In this document: positions 1 to 6,274 of the stretch, in pieces
Layout: each line of letters starts with the position of its first letter
Position numbering within the stretch: the first letter of the stretch is position 1
Assembly (NCBI GenBank): GCA_002509665.1
Contig: DADN01000299.1
Coordinates: 21,276 to 27,917 of the forward strand
Length of the DNA: 6,642 bases
Direction: 5' to 3'
DNA from: Methanobacterium sp. UBA8
GTDB taxonomy: Archaea > Methanobacteriota > Methanobacteria > Methanobacteriales > Methanobacteriaceae
Program-made: the position numbers and the translations under genes
The notes under the pieces: model-generated
The model's input: the letters and a program-made list of their open reading frames with translations, nothing else
The model's database searches: none
What the model was told of the DNA's origin: nothing

Positions 1-4
1 TTAA

Positions 5-937
5 ATGGAAATATTAACCCCCGACGACTTAAAAGAAAGATTTAAAGACCCATGGGTAGCCCCATATAAAAAAGTTTTAACCATGGTTGATGAGGACATG
101 GTAGAAATTGTTGAATATCATCCGTGTATTGGAGGCTCAGAGTGGATGGTCTATCAATATGAAAGGTCAAGTGATCTGGTAAAAAGTGCAGAAAGAGATG
201 GAAATAAACATACTTATCTTGTAGAGGTTGGAAAAACAGATTTAAACCTTAAAGCAAGTTTTTCTGCTGCAGGGATCGAAGAAGTATCTGTTGAAGGGGA
301 TGAAGTTAAAGTAACCCATGCTGGCCTGGCAGGAGCAGGTGTTGGATCTGCAATGTGCCGGGGAATGGCAGAGGGAGTTAAAAGAGTTGAACTTTATGAT
401 ATTGGGGGCGGCTCAAAAGTTGGAAGGGCTGCAGTTGTAACTCCTAAACTTCAGAAAGTTGTAATTGGAATTGATGATACTGATACTAAGGAAAAAGGAG
501 CTACATGGACATTAGCTCATAACGTCGGAGTTGAATTAAGTAAAAGGGGATTTGAATATATAAATCACGTTATTGTGCAATTATATCCTCATAACCCAAA
601 CAAAACTCAAAACTGTGTTGCTATAGCACTTGTTTTCGCTGTTAAACCCGGTGAACGAGATAAATTAATTGAAGAAGCACGGGAACTATTTAAAGAGAGT
701 ACCTTATCTCAAAAGACTTCAATGGCAATTTTAGACGGCATTAAAATTCCTGAAAAACTTAGGGAGTATTCAATGGCAACTAAACAGTCAATGATGTCGC
801 TTGAAGAGGCTGAAAAAACTGCAAAAGAACTTGGAATAGAACTTATTGAAGTTACAGGTTCTCATGGTAAAATAGGAGCTCTTGCAGCGCTTGGACTTTA
901 TAATGATATAAAAGAAGCTGTAAAAGTTTATTATTGA
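5..937 (+). CDS. mmp11: Methanogenesis marker protein 11 (TiaS-like, function unknown)
   Basis: The 310-residue product matches methanogenesis marker protein 11, a family found in methanogens and without an assigned reaction. Its second half resembles the catalytic part of TiaS, the tRNA-Ile2 agmatinylcytidine synthetase: GIDDTD at residues 155-160 followed by KEKGATW, an NPN-KT motif near 197-201 (TiaS has NPN-x-x-KT), and GKIGALAALG at 288-297 near the C-terminus. The N-terminal half carries a glycine-rich stretch GAGVGSAMCRG at 110-120. TiaS is about 100 residues longer and ends in an OB-fold and zinc ribbon, both absent here, so a tRNA-modifying role is not supported. The start is firm: an in-frame TAA at 2-4 lies directly before the ATG, so no longer product is possible. 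The ribosome binding site and promoter lie outside the window. The gene converges on the glycosyltransferase gene, with 28 bp between stop codons. The family call is from remembered motifs, not a search. Confidence 0.88.
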   Translation: MEILTPDDLKERFKDPWVAPYKKVLTMVDEDMVEIVEYHPCIGGSEWMVYQYERSSDLVKSAERDGNKHTYLVEVGKTDLNLKASFSAAGIEEVSVEGDEVKVTHAGLAGAGVGSAMCRGMAEGVKRVELYDIGGGSKVGRAAVVTPKLQKVVIGIDDTDTKEKGATWTLAHNVGVELSKRGFEYINHVIVQLYPHNPNKTQNCVAIALVFAVKPGERDKLIEEARELFKESTLSQKTSMAILDGIKIPEKLREYSMATKQSMMSLEEAEKTAKELGIELIEVTGSHGKIGALAALGLYNDIKEAVKVYY

Positions 938-945
938 TTTTTCAA

Positions 946-975
946 AAGTAAATGAGTTTAGAATCTCATTTACTT
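946..975. terminator. Hairpin between two convergent genes
   Basis: A perfect 11-bp inverted repeat (AAGTAAATGAG at 946-956, CTCATTTACTT at 965-975) encloses an 8-base loop. It lies in the gap between two convergent genes and contains the TGA stop (966-968) of the minus-strand glycosyltransferase. Read on the minus strand it is followed by an A-rich tract, and on the plus strand by AAAAATATATTT. Neither side has a clean U-run, so it is a terminator or mRNA 3'-end stabiliser by position and shape only. Confidence 0.5.
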
Positions 976-2678
976 AAAAATATATTTAAAAATTTACCTC
1001 GATCTGATGTTGCAAATTCAAAATTAGAGTTAGTTTGCCCTCCAATTTCTATTTTTATTGTGTGATTGCCCCAGTAAAGGGTAGTAGCATCTTTAGCATC
1101 GTTATTGATATAAATAGTACGGTCCTTCATGTTATTTATGTAGATACTGTAAGTTCCATCTTTGAGGACTCCTGATGTTGTTGCAACTTCCTGGTTATCA
1201 ACATATATATTTACTATTCTACCATTTTGATAGTCTGATTTAATTACAGCTCCTTCTGTAATGGATAAATTGCTAATATTTCCCTGTACTGGCAGAGATC
1301 TTTCAACATATAAATTATTGAATATATTTCTAAGATTGCTGTCTAATATAACTGTTCTTGTATTCACTCCGAGATATGTTCGTGCATCTCTTGGCATTCT
1401 TAATATAAGATCTTCTCCCTGTATGGTTGGGCGTGTAGTGTATTTTTTGTTGAATATATATATGGAATCTCCATAATTCAAGCCTAATGTTTTCATAGCA
1501 CTTGATGGAACCCTGAAGATACTATATTCATTCTCAAGGGCGCTATCTACAGTATATGGTCCTCTTGACTCTAATTGTAAACCAGTAGGACCTATTAGTA
1601 CGAGATTGCCTGAAGCTGGCTGTATTGATATTGTCCCATCATCTATGCTTACATATCCTACAAATGTGGATATCATAGTCAACAGTATCAATCCAGAAAT
1701 AAGAATTGGAAAGTGCATATAAATTAATGACTTTAACGTGGGAAGTCTTCCACTGGATTTTGAAAGAATATTTGCTGTCCTTTTAACGAGAAGTACGCCA
1801 TAATAAACGGCAATTATTAGCCCTGATACTAAGATTACTAATCCTATGTCCATTGGAATTTTGTTAACGAAAAATATAGAGAAAAGCCCTAAAGTTATAA
1901 GTGAAAGTCCTAAAATTGCCATTCTTATGTTTTTTCCCAGGTCATCCATCATGGAAAATCTGCCGTAGGACATCGCACGGTCTACAATAGTCCTTACAAC
2001 TTCATTAGCCATCTTGTTTAGGCCTTCAATGGATGAATGGACATGTTCGATTTCACCTATGTCAACTTCTTTTATCCTCATTCCTCTAACATCAGCATCT
2101 AATACAATTCCAATATCTACTCCATAGTCTTCTTCGAATTTTATCTTACTTAAAAAACTTCTTTTTGCTGCAAATTGGCCGCTTAAAGGTTGATCATACT
2201 TAAGTTCTGGGAAAAAGAAGTTTAGCAGCGGTTTTGCGGTTAGTTCTGTTACTCTTCCTGCTTTCCTTTTAAATTTGGTCTTAGTTAAGTCTGCTTTCCC
2301 ATCTAAGATAGGGCTGATGATCTTTTCCACTTGTCTTGCAGTTAAATTTTTTAAATCCGCATCAATGAATGCAACTATATCTCCAGTTGAATTTTCAAAA
2401 CCAGTTTTTATGGCTGCGCCTTTTCCTTTGTTTTTAGAATGGAGTATAACAGTTGCCCCTGCTTTTTGCGCAACACTTGCGGTATCATCTAAGGATCCGT
2501 CATCGACAACAATTATTTCATTGACGCAATCTAAACTATTTATAACATTGATCACTTTTTCTATAGTTTTAGATTCATTATAGGCTGGAATTACGATAGA
2601 TACTGTCATTTTTGTTTCTAAACCTCTGTTTTTGATGGATGCCATTAGTAAGACGAAAAGTAGGATAAACCATGACAA
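966..2678 (-). CDS. GpgS-like membrane glycosyltransferase with C-terminal beta-rich domain
   Basis: The roughly 570-residue product is a GT-A glycosyltransferase. It has a short hydrophobic N-terminus (about 3-14), the SIVIPAYNE opening strand, VDDGS (58-62) and a DAD metal/nucleotide-sugar site (106-108). GRVTEL-KPLLN (from 141), QPLSGQFAAKR (163-173), YGVDIG (185-190) and H-x-H (212, 214) follow the motif order of glucosyl-3-phosphoglycerate synthase (GT81), although automatic pipelines would probably call it family 2. Three membrane helices follow (about 254-271, 277-300, 323-344), then a beta-rich domain of about 225 residues with sequons at N467, N470 and N538, which three helices would place outside the cell. 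That domain holds two AbrB-like repeats. The acceptor is unknown. Start: a strong GAGGTG (2690-2685) lies six bases before TTG 2678. A GTG at 2687 overlaps that site, and ATG 2609 would drop the N-terminal hydrophobic stretch. The gene is divergent from purE. Confidence 0.85.
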   Translation of the reverse strand: MSWFILLFVLLMASIKNRGLETKMTVSIVIPAYNESKTIEKVINVINSLDCVNEIIVVDDGSLDDTASVAQKAGATVILHSKNKGKGAAIKTGFENSTGDIVAFIDADLKNLTARQVEKIISPILDGKADLTKTKFKRKAGRVTELTAKPLLNFFFPELKYDQPLSGQFAAKRSFLSKIKFEEDYGVDIGIVLDADVRGMRIKEVDIGEIEHVHSSIEGLNKMANEVVRTIVDRAMSYGRFSMMDDLGKNIRMAILGLSLITLGLFSIFFVNKIPMDIGLVILVSGLIIAVYYGVLLVKRTANILSKSSGRLPTLKSLIYMHFPILISGLILLTMISTFVGYVSIDDGTISIQPASGNLVLIGPTGLQLESRGPYTVDSALENEYSIFRVPSSAMKTLGLNYGDSIYIFNKKYTTRPTIQGEDLILRMPRDARTYLGVNTRTVILDSNLRNIFNNLYVERSLPVQGNISNLSITEGAVIKSDYQNGRIVNIYVDNQEVATTSGVLKDGTYSIYINNMKDRTIYINNDAKDATTLYWGNHTIKIEIGGQTNSNFEFATSDRGKFLNIFLSK

Positions 2679-2684
2679 AACGTA

Positions 2685-2690
2685 CACCTC
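2685..2690 (-). promoter_or_regulatory. Ribosome binding site that decides the glycosyltransferase start
   Basis: On the minus strand, GAGGTG is followed by TACGTT and then TTG (2678-2676). A six-base spacer from a near-perfect Shine-Dalgarno sequence favours TTG initiation. The in-frame GTG at 2687-2685 is the second half of this Shine-Dalgarno element and has no binding site of its own. The predicted transcript start near 2700 would leave a leader of about 20 bases, which fits. Confidence 0.55.
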
Positions 2691-2720
2691 AAATTTTACA
2701 TAATTGAATATCGTATCAAA

Positions 2721-2730
2721 TTTTATAAAT
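2721..2730. promoter_or_regulatory. Palindromic TATA box, possibly shared by divergent genes
   Basis: TTTTATAAAT contains the self-complementary TTTATAAA (2722-2729), so it reads as an archaeal TATA box on both strands. On the minus strand a start about 25 bases away (near 2700) places the glycosyltransferase Shine-Dalgarno just inside the transcript. On the plus strand a start near 2750 would give purE a leader of about 90 bases. It is the best TATA candidate in the 160-bp divergent gap. Use in both directions is inferred. Confidence 0.5.
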
Positions 2731-2779
2731 AATGCGGGTTATATTGAAATATCTGAAATACCTATTTACTTTCTCACAT

Positions 2780-2800
2780 ATGAAAATTTCTTATTTTCAT
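2780..2800. repeat. Inverted repeat upstream of purE
   Basis: ATGAAAAT (2780-2787) and ATTTTCAT (2793-2800) form a perfect 8-bp inverted repeat with a 5-base spacer, about 40 bases before the purE start and downstream of the likely plus-strand transcript start. It could be an operator or a weak leader hairpin. In such AT-rich DNA it may also be chance. I do not recognise it as a known purine-regulator site. Confidence 0.35.
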
Positions 2801-2838
2801 TGTAAAAAAAATTAATGTTAGATATTTGAAGGTGTAAA

Positions 2839-3852
2839 ATGAAACCAAGAGTTATGATACTACTGGGAAGCTCATCTGATTTCTCTATAGCAAAAAAGGC
2901 TATAGATATATTGGAAACATTATGTATTCCTTATGATATTAAAGTAGCTTCAGCACACAGAACGCACGAAAAAGTTAAAAAAATTGTAACAGAATCTACT
3001 AAAAGCGGAATAGAAGTATTTATGGGAATTGCTGGACTTTCGGCCCACTTACCCGGGATAATAGCCGCAAATACTCATAAACCCGTTGTGGGAGTGCCCG
3101 TAGATGTTAAAGTAGCAGGGCTTGACGCGCTTTACGCCTCAGTTCAAATGCCATTTGGAGCACCGGTTGCTACCGTTGGAATAGATCGAGGGGACAACGG
3201 AGCACTGCTTGCCGCACAGATAATTGGAATTCATGATGAAGAAGTAAGAAAAAGAGTTTCATCAATGAGGAGTTCATTCTTTGAAAAAGTGAATGAAGAT
3301 GAAAGAAAACTTCTTGAAAAGGTTAATGGTAATTATTATTCACCATTCTCATTTGATGCTCAGGAATTTAAAAACGATGATTCCGCTGAAGAACAAGAAT
3401 TGGATTCATATGAAGATCTAGATGTGGCAGTAATTGCTGGAAGCCATTCAGATATTAAATTTGCCAGGAAAACCACTAATTTCCTGGATAAAATGGATGT
3501 ATCCTATGATTTCAGTGTCATATCTCCTGTAAGACATTCTAAAAAGTTTGAAGACCAGTTAAAGAAGGTTAAAAATGCTAAACTTTTCATAGCTTTAACT
3601 GGACTATCAGCACACGTTACAGGAGCTATTGTAGCTTATACAGAAAAACCAGTTATAGGAGTCCCATGTTCAATTAGACTTGATGGGATGGATGCCTTGC
3701 TTTCAATGGTTAACATGCCTCCGGGAGTACCTGTTGCAACAGTGGGAATAGATAACGGGGGAAATGCCGCTATTTTGGCTGCTGAAATGCTTGGAATCAC
3801 AAATAAGAGTGTTGAAGCGGATATAATACGGTTTAAAGGGAATATTGAGTAA
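2839..3852 (+). CDS. purE: PurE, tandem-duplicated, second domain catalytically degenerate
   Basis: The 337-residue product belongs to the PurE family, which makes 4-carboxy-5-aminoimidazole ribonucleotide in purine synthesis. It contains two copies of a domain that is usually about 160 residues alone. Copy one (about 1-150) keeps GSSSD (10-14), SAHRT (38-42), GLSAHLPG (66-73) and MPFGAPVATVGID (104-116). The SAHR form is typical of class I N5-CAIR mutases, whereas class II carboxylases have SAHK. Copy two (about 193-330) keeps GSHSD (201-205) and MPPGVPVATVGID (293-305). However, the catalytic SAHR has become SPVR (229-232), with valine at the histidine position, and LPG has become VTG (260-262). 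An acidic linker (about 165-192) joins the copies. AAGGTG lies just ahead of the ATG with a four-base spacer. Duplicated PurE is, as I recall, seen in related Methanobacteriales. PurK is not in the window, so whether N5-CAIR or AIR plus CO2 is the substrate is open. Confidence 0.93.
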   Translation: MKPRVMILLGSSSDFSIAKKAIDILETLCIPYDIKVASAHRTHEKVKKIVTESTKSGIEVFMGIAGLSAHLPGIIAANTHKPVVGVPVDVKVAGLDALYASVQMPFGAPVATVGIDRGDNGALLAAQIIGIHDEEVRKRVSSMRSSFFEKVNEDERKLLEKVNGNYYSPFSFDAQEFKNDDSAEEQELDSYEDLDVAVIAGSHSDIKFARKTTNFLDKMDVSYDFSVISPVRHSKKFEDQLKKVKNAKLFIALTGLSAHVTGAIVAYTEKPVIGVPCSIRLDGMDALLSMVNMPPGVPVATVGIDNGGNAAILAAEMLGITNKSVEADIIRFKGNIE

Positions 3853-3888
3853 ATTGTAATTTATGAATAAAACCCTTTAGGGATAAAA

Positions 3889-4020
3889 ATGAAGGAAAAA
3901 GATGAGAAACGCGTTAATACTTGTCAAACAAGTGGTTGTAGATGTTCTGTAAATCAAATATGGTTAGGAATTGCAGTTATTGTAATTATAATGATTGTGG
4001 CAGCGATTTTTGGTAATTAA
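3889..4020 (+). CDS. 43-residue Cys-containing single-span membrane mini-protein
   Basis: A short open frame fills most of the gap between purE and the decarboxylase gene. It starts at ATG 3889 after AGGGAT with a short A-rich spacer, and ends at TAA 4018-4020. The product has a charged N-terminus (MKEKDEKR), a cysteine cluster C12-x4-C17-x-C19, and a hydrophobic segment from about 24 to 41 (IWLGIAVIVIIMIVAAIF) ending in GN. That organisation, the plausible binding site and the tight packing (36 bp after purE, 18 bp before the next gene) argue for a real gene. I do not recognise the family. Three cysteines could hold a metal or a disulphide, and a fourth ligand could come from a second subunit, but this is speculation. 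A chance frame in AT-rich DNA remains possible. Confidence 0.6.
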   Translation: MKEKDEKRVNTCQTSGCRCSVNQIWLGIAVIVIIMIVAAIFGN

Positions 4021-4038
4021 ATTCATGGGTTGGTAGTT

Positions 4039-5322
4039 ATGAGAGAATTTTTGAAGGTTCTTGAAGAAGGTTTTAAGGTTATAAAGATTGAGAAGGAAGT
4101 ATCTGCTGAATATGAAGTCGCAAAGATTTTAAGGGAACATCCAAAGGATGTACTGATCTTTGAAAATGTTAAAGGATATGATATGAAGATCATATCGGGT
4201 ATTTGCAACACTAGGGATAAAATTGCACGTGGAATTTCAGTTACAGTACCTGAAATTACAAAAAGAATAATGAAGGCCACAGAAAACCCTATGCATATTA
4301 AAAATGTTGAAAATGTCAAAGAAAACTTCAATACTCAAAAAGAACCAGATTTAAGTAAAATTCCAGTACCGACTTACTACAAAAAAGACGGCGGGGCTTA
4401 TATGACTGCTGGAGTTGTAATAGCAAAAGATCCGGAAACTGGAATAAGAAATGCTTCAATTCATAGAATGCTTGTTTCTGGAAAGGATAAGCTGGGAATA
4501 CGAATAGTCCCAAGAAATCTTTATACTTACTATAAAAAAGCGGAAGAAATGGATAAACCGCTTGATATTGCTATTGCAGTAGGTATGCATCCTGCAACAC
4601 TTCTTGCAACAACCACTTCTGTTCCAATTACAACAGATGAGCTTGAAGTTGCAAATAATTTCCATAACGGGGATTTGAAGCTTATAAAGTGTGAATCTGT
4701 TGATTTAGACGTGCCAGATGCTGAAATAATAATGGAAGGTAAAATTTTACCCCATGAAAGAGAACCTGAAGGTCCATTTGTAGATTTAACAGACACTTAT
4801 GATGTTGTAAGGGATGAACCAATTATAAAACTTAATAAAATCCATTACAAGGAAGATCCATTTTATCATGCTATAATGCCTGCTGGATTTGAACACAGGC
4901 TTTTACAAGGGCTTCCACAGGAACCAAGGATTTATAACGCTGTCTTAAACACAGTTCCAACTGTTCAGAACGTTGTTTTAACTGAAGGGGGTTGTTGCTG
5001 GCTTCATGCTGCAGTTTCTATAAAGAAACAAACTCAGGGTGACGGTAAAAATGTATTAATGGCAGCGCTTGCGGCTCATCCATCTTTGAAACATGCTATT
5101 GTAGTAGATGAAGATGTTGACATATTTGACCCTGAAGATCTTGAATACGCTATTGCAACACGTGTTAAAGGTGATGATGATATCATGATAGTTCCAGGAG
5201 CTAGAGGTTCTTCGCTTGATCCTTGTGCAAAGCCTGATGGTACTACTACTAAAATTGGAGTAGATGCAACTAAGCCTTTAGATAAGCTGGAGAAGTTTGA
5301 ACGGGTTAGTTTTAGTGAATAA
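4039..5322 (+). CDS. UbiD-family decarboxylase, probably anhydromevalonate phosphate decarboxylase
   Basis: The 427-residue product is an archaeal UbiD homologue, a family of prenylated-FMN-dependent (de)carboxylases. Visible family features (numbered from ATG 4039) include N138-x3-H142-R143-M in the cofactor/metal region, the acidic EREPEGPF stretch from 240 that supplies the E-R-E type acid/base residues, and [11 protein letters not shown] near 277-287, where UbiD enzymes have a conserved segment. Length and archaeal origin fit anhydromevalonate phosphate decarboxylase of the modified archaeal mevalonate pathway, which makes isopentenyl phosphate for membrane lipids. That assignment rests on phylogenetic expectation, since UbiD substrates cannot be read from motifs. 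It needs prFMN from a UbiX-type prenyltransferase, not seen here. The start is ATG 4039. An in-frame TTG at 4030 would add three residues, and neither has a strong Shine-Dalgarno. The gene is probably co-transcribed with purE and the mini-protein and ends before a U-rich terminator. Confidence 0.87.
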   Translation: MREFLKVLEEGFKVIKIEKEVSAEYEVAKILREHPKDVLIFENVKGYDMKIISGICNTRDKIARGISVTVPEITKRIMKATENPMHIKNVENVKENFNTQKEPDLSKIPVPTYYKKDGGAYMTAGVVIAKDPETGIRNASIHRMLVSGKDKLGIRIVPRNLYTYYKKAEEMDKPLDIAIAVGMHPATLLATTTSVPITTDELEVANNFHNGDLKLIKCESVDLDVPDAEIIMEGKILPHEREPEGPFVDLTDTYDVVRDEPIIKLNKIHYKEDPFYHAIMPAGFEHRLLQGLPQEPRIYNAVLNTVPTVQNVVLTEGGCCWLHAAVSIKKQTQGDGKNVLMAALAAHPSLKHAIVVDEDVDIFDPEDLEYAIATRVKGDDDIMIVPGARGSSLDPCAKPDGTTTKIGVDATKPLDKLEKFERVSFSE

Positions 5323-5333
5323 AGAAATAAAAC

Positions 5334-5347
5334 ATTATTTTTATTTT
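5334..5347 (+). terminator. U-rich terminator after the UbiD-family gene
   Basis: ATTATTTTTATTTT starts 12 bases after the stop codon. Archaeal RNA polymerase commonly terminates at such U-rich tracts without a hairpin. The tract would stop purE-operon transcription before it runs antisense into the convergent PepSY-like gene. Confidence 0.5.
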
Positions 5348-5354
5348 AAAAAGT

Positions 5355-5377
5355 TAAAAGAGGATTAACCTCTTTTA
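5355..5377 (-). terminator. Hairpin terminator of the PepSY-like gene
   Basis: TAAAAGAGG (5355-5363) and CCTCTTTTA (5369-5377) form a perfect 9-bp stem with a 5-base loop. The stem spans the last codons and the TAA stop (5367-5365) of the minus-strand gene. On the minus strand it runs into CTTTTTAAAATAAAAATAAT, which contains a short U-run. The upstream paralogue ends with a related but weaker GAGG/CCTC arrangement at about 6269-6282. Confidence 0.5.
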
Positions 5378-5940
5378 CCATATGCCCAGTAACCAGTACC
5401 TAAAACAATAATTAGAATAATCGCGCCAATTATAAATCCAATAGTACTACTTGATGGTTCTGAAGGAATTGATGCAGTAGTGTTGGCTGCATGGGTAAAA
5501 TTAGCTGGTTTTGATTGTTTTTGGCTAGTTATGGGTGCTGGATCTACATTTACTTTCAGGATTTCTCCAGTATTACAATCTACACGGATTTGTCCAACAT
5601 TTCTACCATTTTTATCATTGATCTGTATCATCCAGACAGGATAAGCATCAATTATCTCATATCTAGTTTTTTCGCTGGAATTAAACTGATCTTCATCAGC
5701 TACAGCTACAGGTATCCATTTAACCTCTCCACTTTGGGTATCCTTTACTTTAACTTTTAAATCATCCCATCCGGGAGTAATGGCGGAGTAAGGTAGATCA
5801 TGGGAGTTTAAATAGCTTTGAGCAGATGATTTGGCTTGATTTTCACCAACTACTGGTCCTCCATTAGCATAAACAAAATTTAAAGTTCCTATTGCAAAAA
5901 TTACTATTAAAAATATTTTTAAAATATATTTAAGTGTCAT
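5365..5940 (-). CDS. Secreted PepSY-like protein with C-terminal membrane anchor
   Basis: The 191-residue product begins with a signal peptide (basic start, hydrophobic core about 6-20, probable cleavage after VYA at 23-25). It continues with a PepSY-like domain of about 110 residues: an AKSSAQSYL helix near 36-44, KWIP at 74-77, PVWMIQINDKNG at 101-112, then IRVDCNTGEILKV at 118-130, the usual PepSY ending of a strand, a turn and GE-x-L. A Ser/Thr/Asn-rich linker (about 137-166, sequons at N147 and N153) leads to one membrane helix (about 167-186) and a short tail ending in KRG. The protein should therefore be tethered outside the cell. PepSY domains are known mainly as inhibitors or chaperones of secreted peptidases, but no peptidase is visible here, so the role is unknown. 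ATG 5940 is preferred because AAAGGA lies nine bases ahead. ATG 5949 abuts that site. It is a tandem paralogue of the partial gene at 6275. Confidence 0.75.
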   Translation of the reverse strand: MTLKYILKIFLIVIFAIGTLNFVYANGGPVVGENQAKSSAQSYLNSHDLPYSAITPGWDDLKVKVKDTQSGEVKWIPVAVADEDQFNSSEKTRYEIIDAYPVWMIQINDKNGRNVGQIRVDCNTGEILKVNVDPAPITSQKQSKPANFTHAANTTASIPSEPSSSTIGFIIGAIILIIVLGTGYWAYGKRG

Positions 5941-5963
5941 TGAATTCATTCCTTTGGATTTGT

Positions 5964-5981
5964 TAAGTTAGTGTTAACTTA
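5964..5981. promoter_or_regulatory. Inverted repeat upstream of the PepSY-like gene
   Basis: TAAGTTA (5964-5970) and TAACTTA (5975-5981) form a perfect 7-bp inverted repeat with a 4-base spacer, 24 bases before the ATG at 5940. It would sit just inside or at the start of the transcript if the TATA element near 6014-6022 is used. This is a fitting place for an operator, but no regulator is identified. Confidence 0.35.
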
Positions 5982-5998
5982 CTCCATTAATAAAGTTT

Positions 5999-6027
5999 CC
6001 TGTTAAATGATTATTTATATTTACAGG
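5999..6027 (-). promoter_or_regulatory. Candidate TATA promoter flanked by CCTGT/ACAGG half-sites
   Basis: TTTATATTT (6014-6022) reads on the minus strand as AAATATAAA, the best TATA candidate for the gene starting at 5940, with a transcript start expected near 5990. It is enclosed by CCTGT (5999-6003) and ACAGG (6023-6027), a 5-bp inverted pair that continues imperfectly inward (TAAAT and ATTT). The flanking pair could be a regulator site over the promoter or could be chance. Confidence 0.35.
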
Positions 6028-6274
6028 AGCATACTTAATTAAAATCGATGAATGGAGCTTATGGCTATTTAGCCTTATTTTAAAATAGTATTGAGGTTAT
6101 ATATCTGAAAAAAAGATTTATTAATCATTTGAATTATTTTGACCTAATAATGGAATATGATGAGTTTTCAAGCGGTATTCATACAGGCAACGTTAAATAG
6201 TAAGATTTAGAATCTGAAATTGAAATTAACACATCCAAATTAGATAATCTTGTAAAAAGAGTTGATATGAGGAT

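Larger units (their letters stand above)
5941..6274. other. 334-bp gap between tandem PepSY-like genes, no convincing gene
   Basis: The part next to 5940 holds the promoter elements of the downstream minus-strand gene. The rest is AT-rich. On the plus strand a TTATATAT at 6097-6104 precedes a short frame at 6150 that encodes 16 residues, meets TAG and TAA at 6198-6203, then continues open in the same frame for 24 more residues (DLESEIE, KLDNLVKRVD) to TAA at 6276-6278. This may be a gene remnant or chance. There is no Shine-Dalgarno before 6150, and I do not call it a gene. I see no RNA gene, repeat array or attachment site. Confidence 0.5.

Noticed and set aside
5..937. Calling the first gene tiaS
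   Set aside because: Only the central fold is shared. Length, N-terminal half and the missing OB-fold/zinc ribbon fit methanogenesis marker 11 better.
1261..2583. Plus-strand open frames opposite the glycosyltransferase
   Set aside because: They mirror the real minus-strand gene, have no binding site and encode implausible hydrophobic mixtures.
4030..4038. TTG 4030 as the start of the UbiD-family gene
   Set aside because: It would add only Met-Val-Val, has no good binding site, and the following ATG 4039 gives the MREFL-type start expected for the family.
4023..4796. Several long open frames antisense to the UbiD-family gene
   Set aside because: Their translations have no recognisable domain or good start, and they lie opposite a strongly conserved enzyme. 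They are by-products of its codon use.
6063..6074. GGCTATTTAGCC palindrome followed by TTATTTT as a terminator
   Set aside because: No plus-strand gene ends before it, and a 5-bp stem with a 2-base loop is too weak to call.
6198..6203. TAG at 6198 read as pyrrolysine
   Set aside because: It is followed at once by TAA, and a Methanobacteriales-type genome is not expected to carry the pyrrolysine system.
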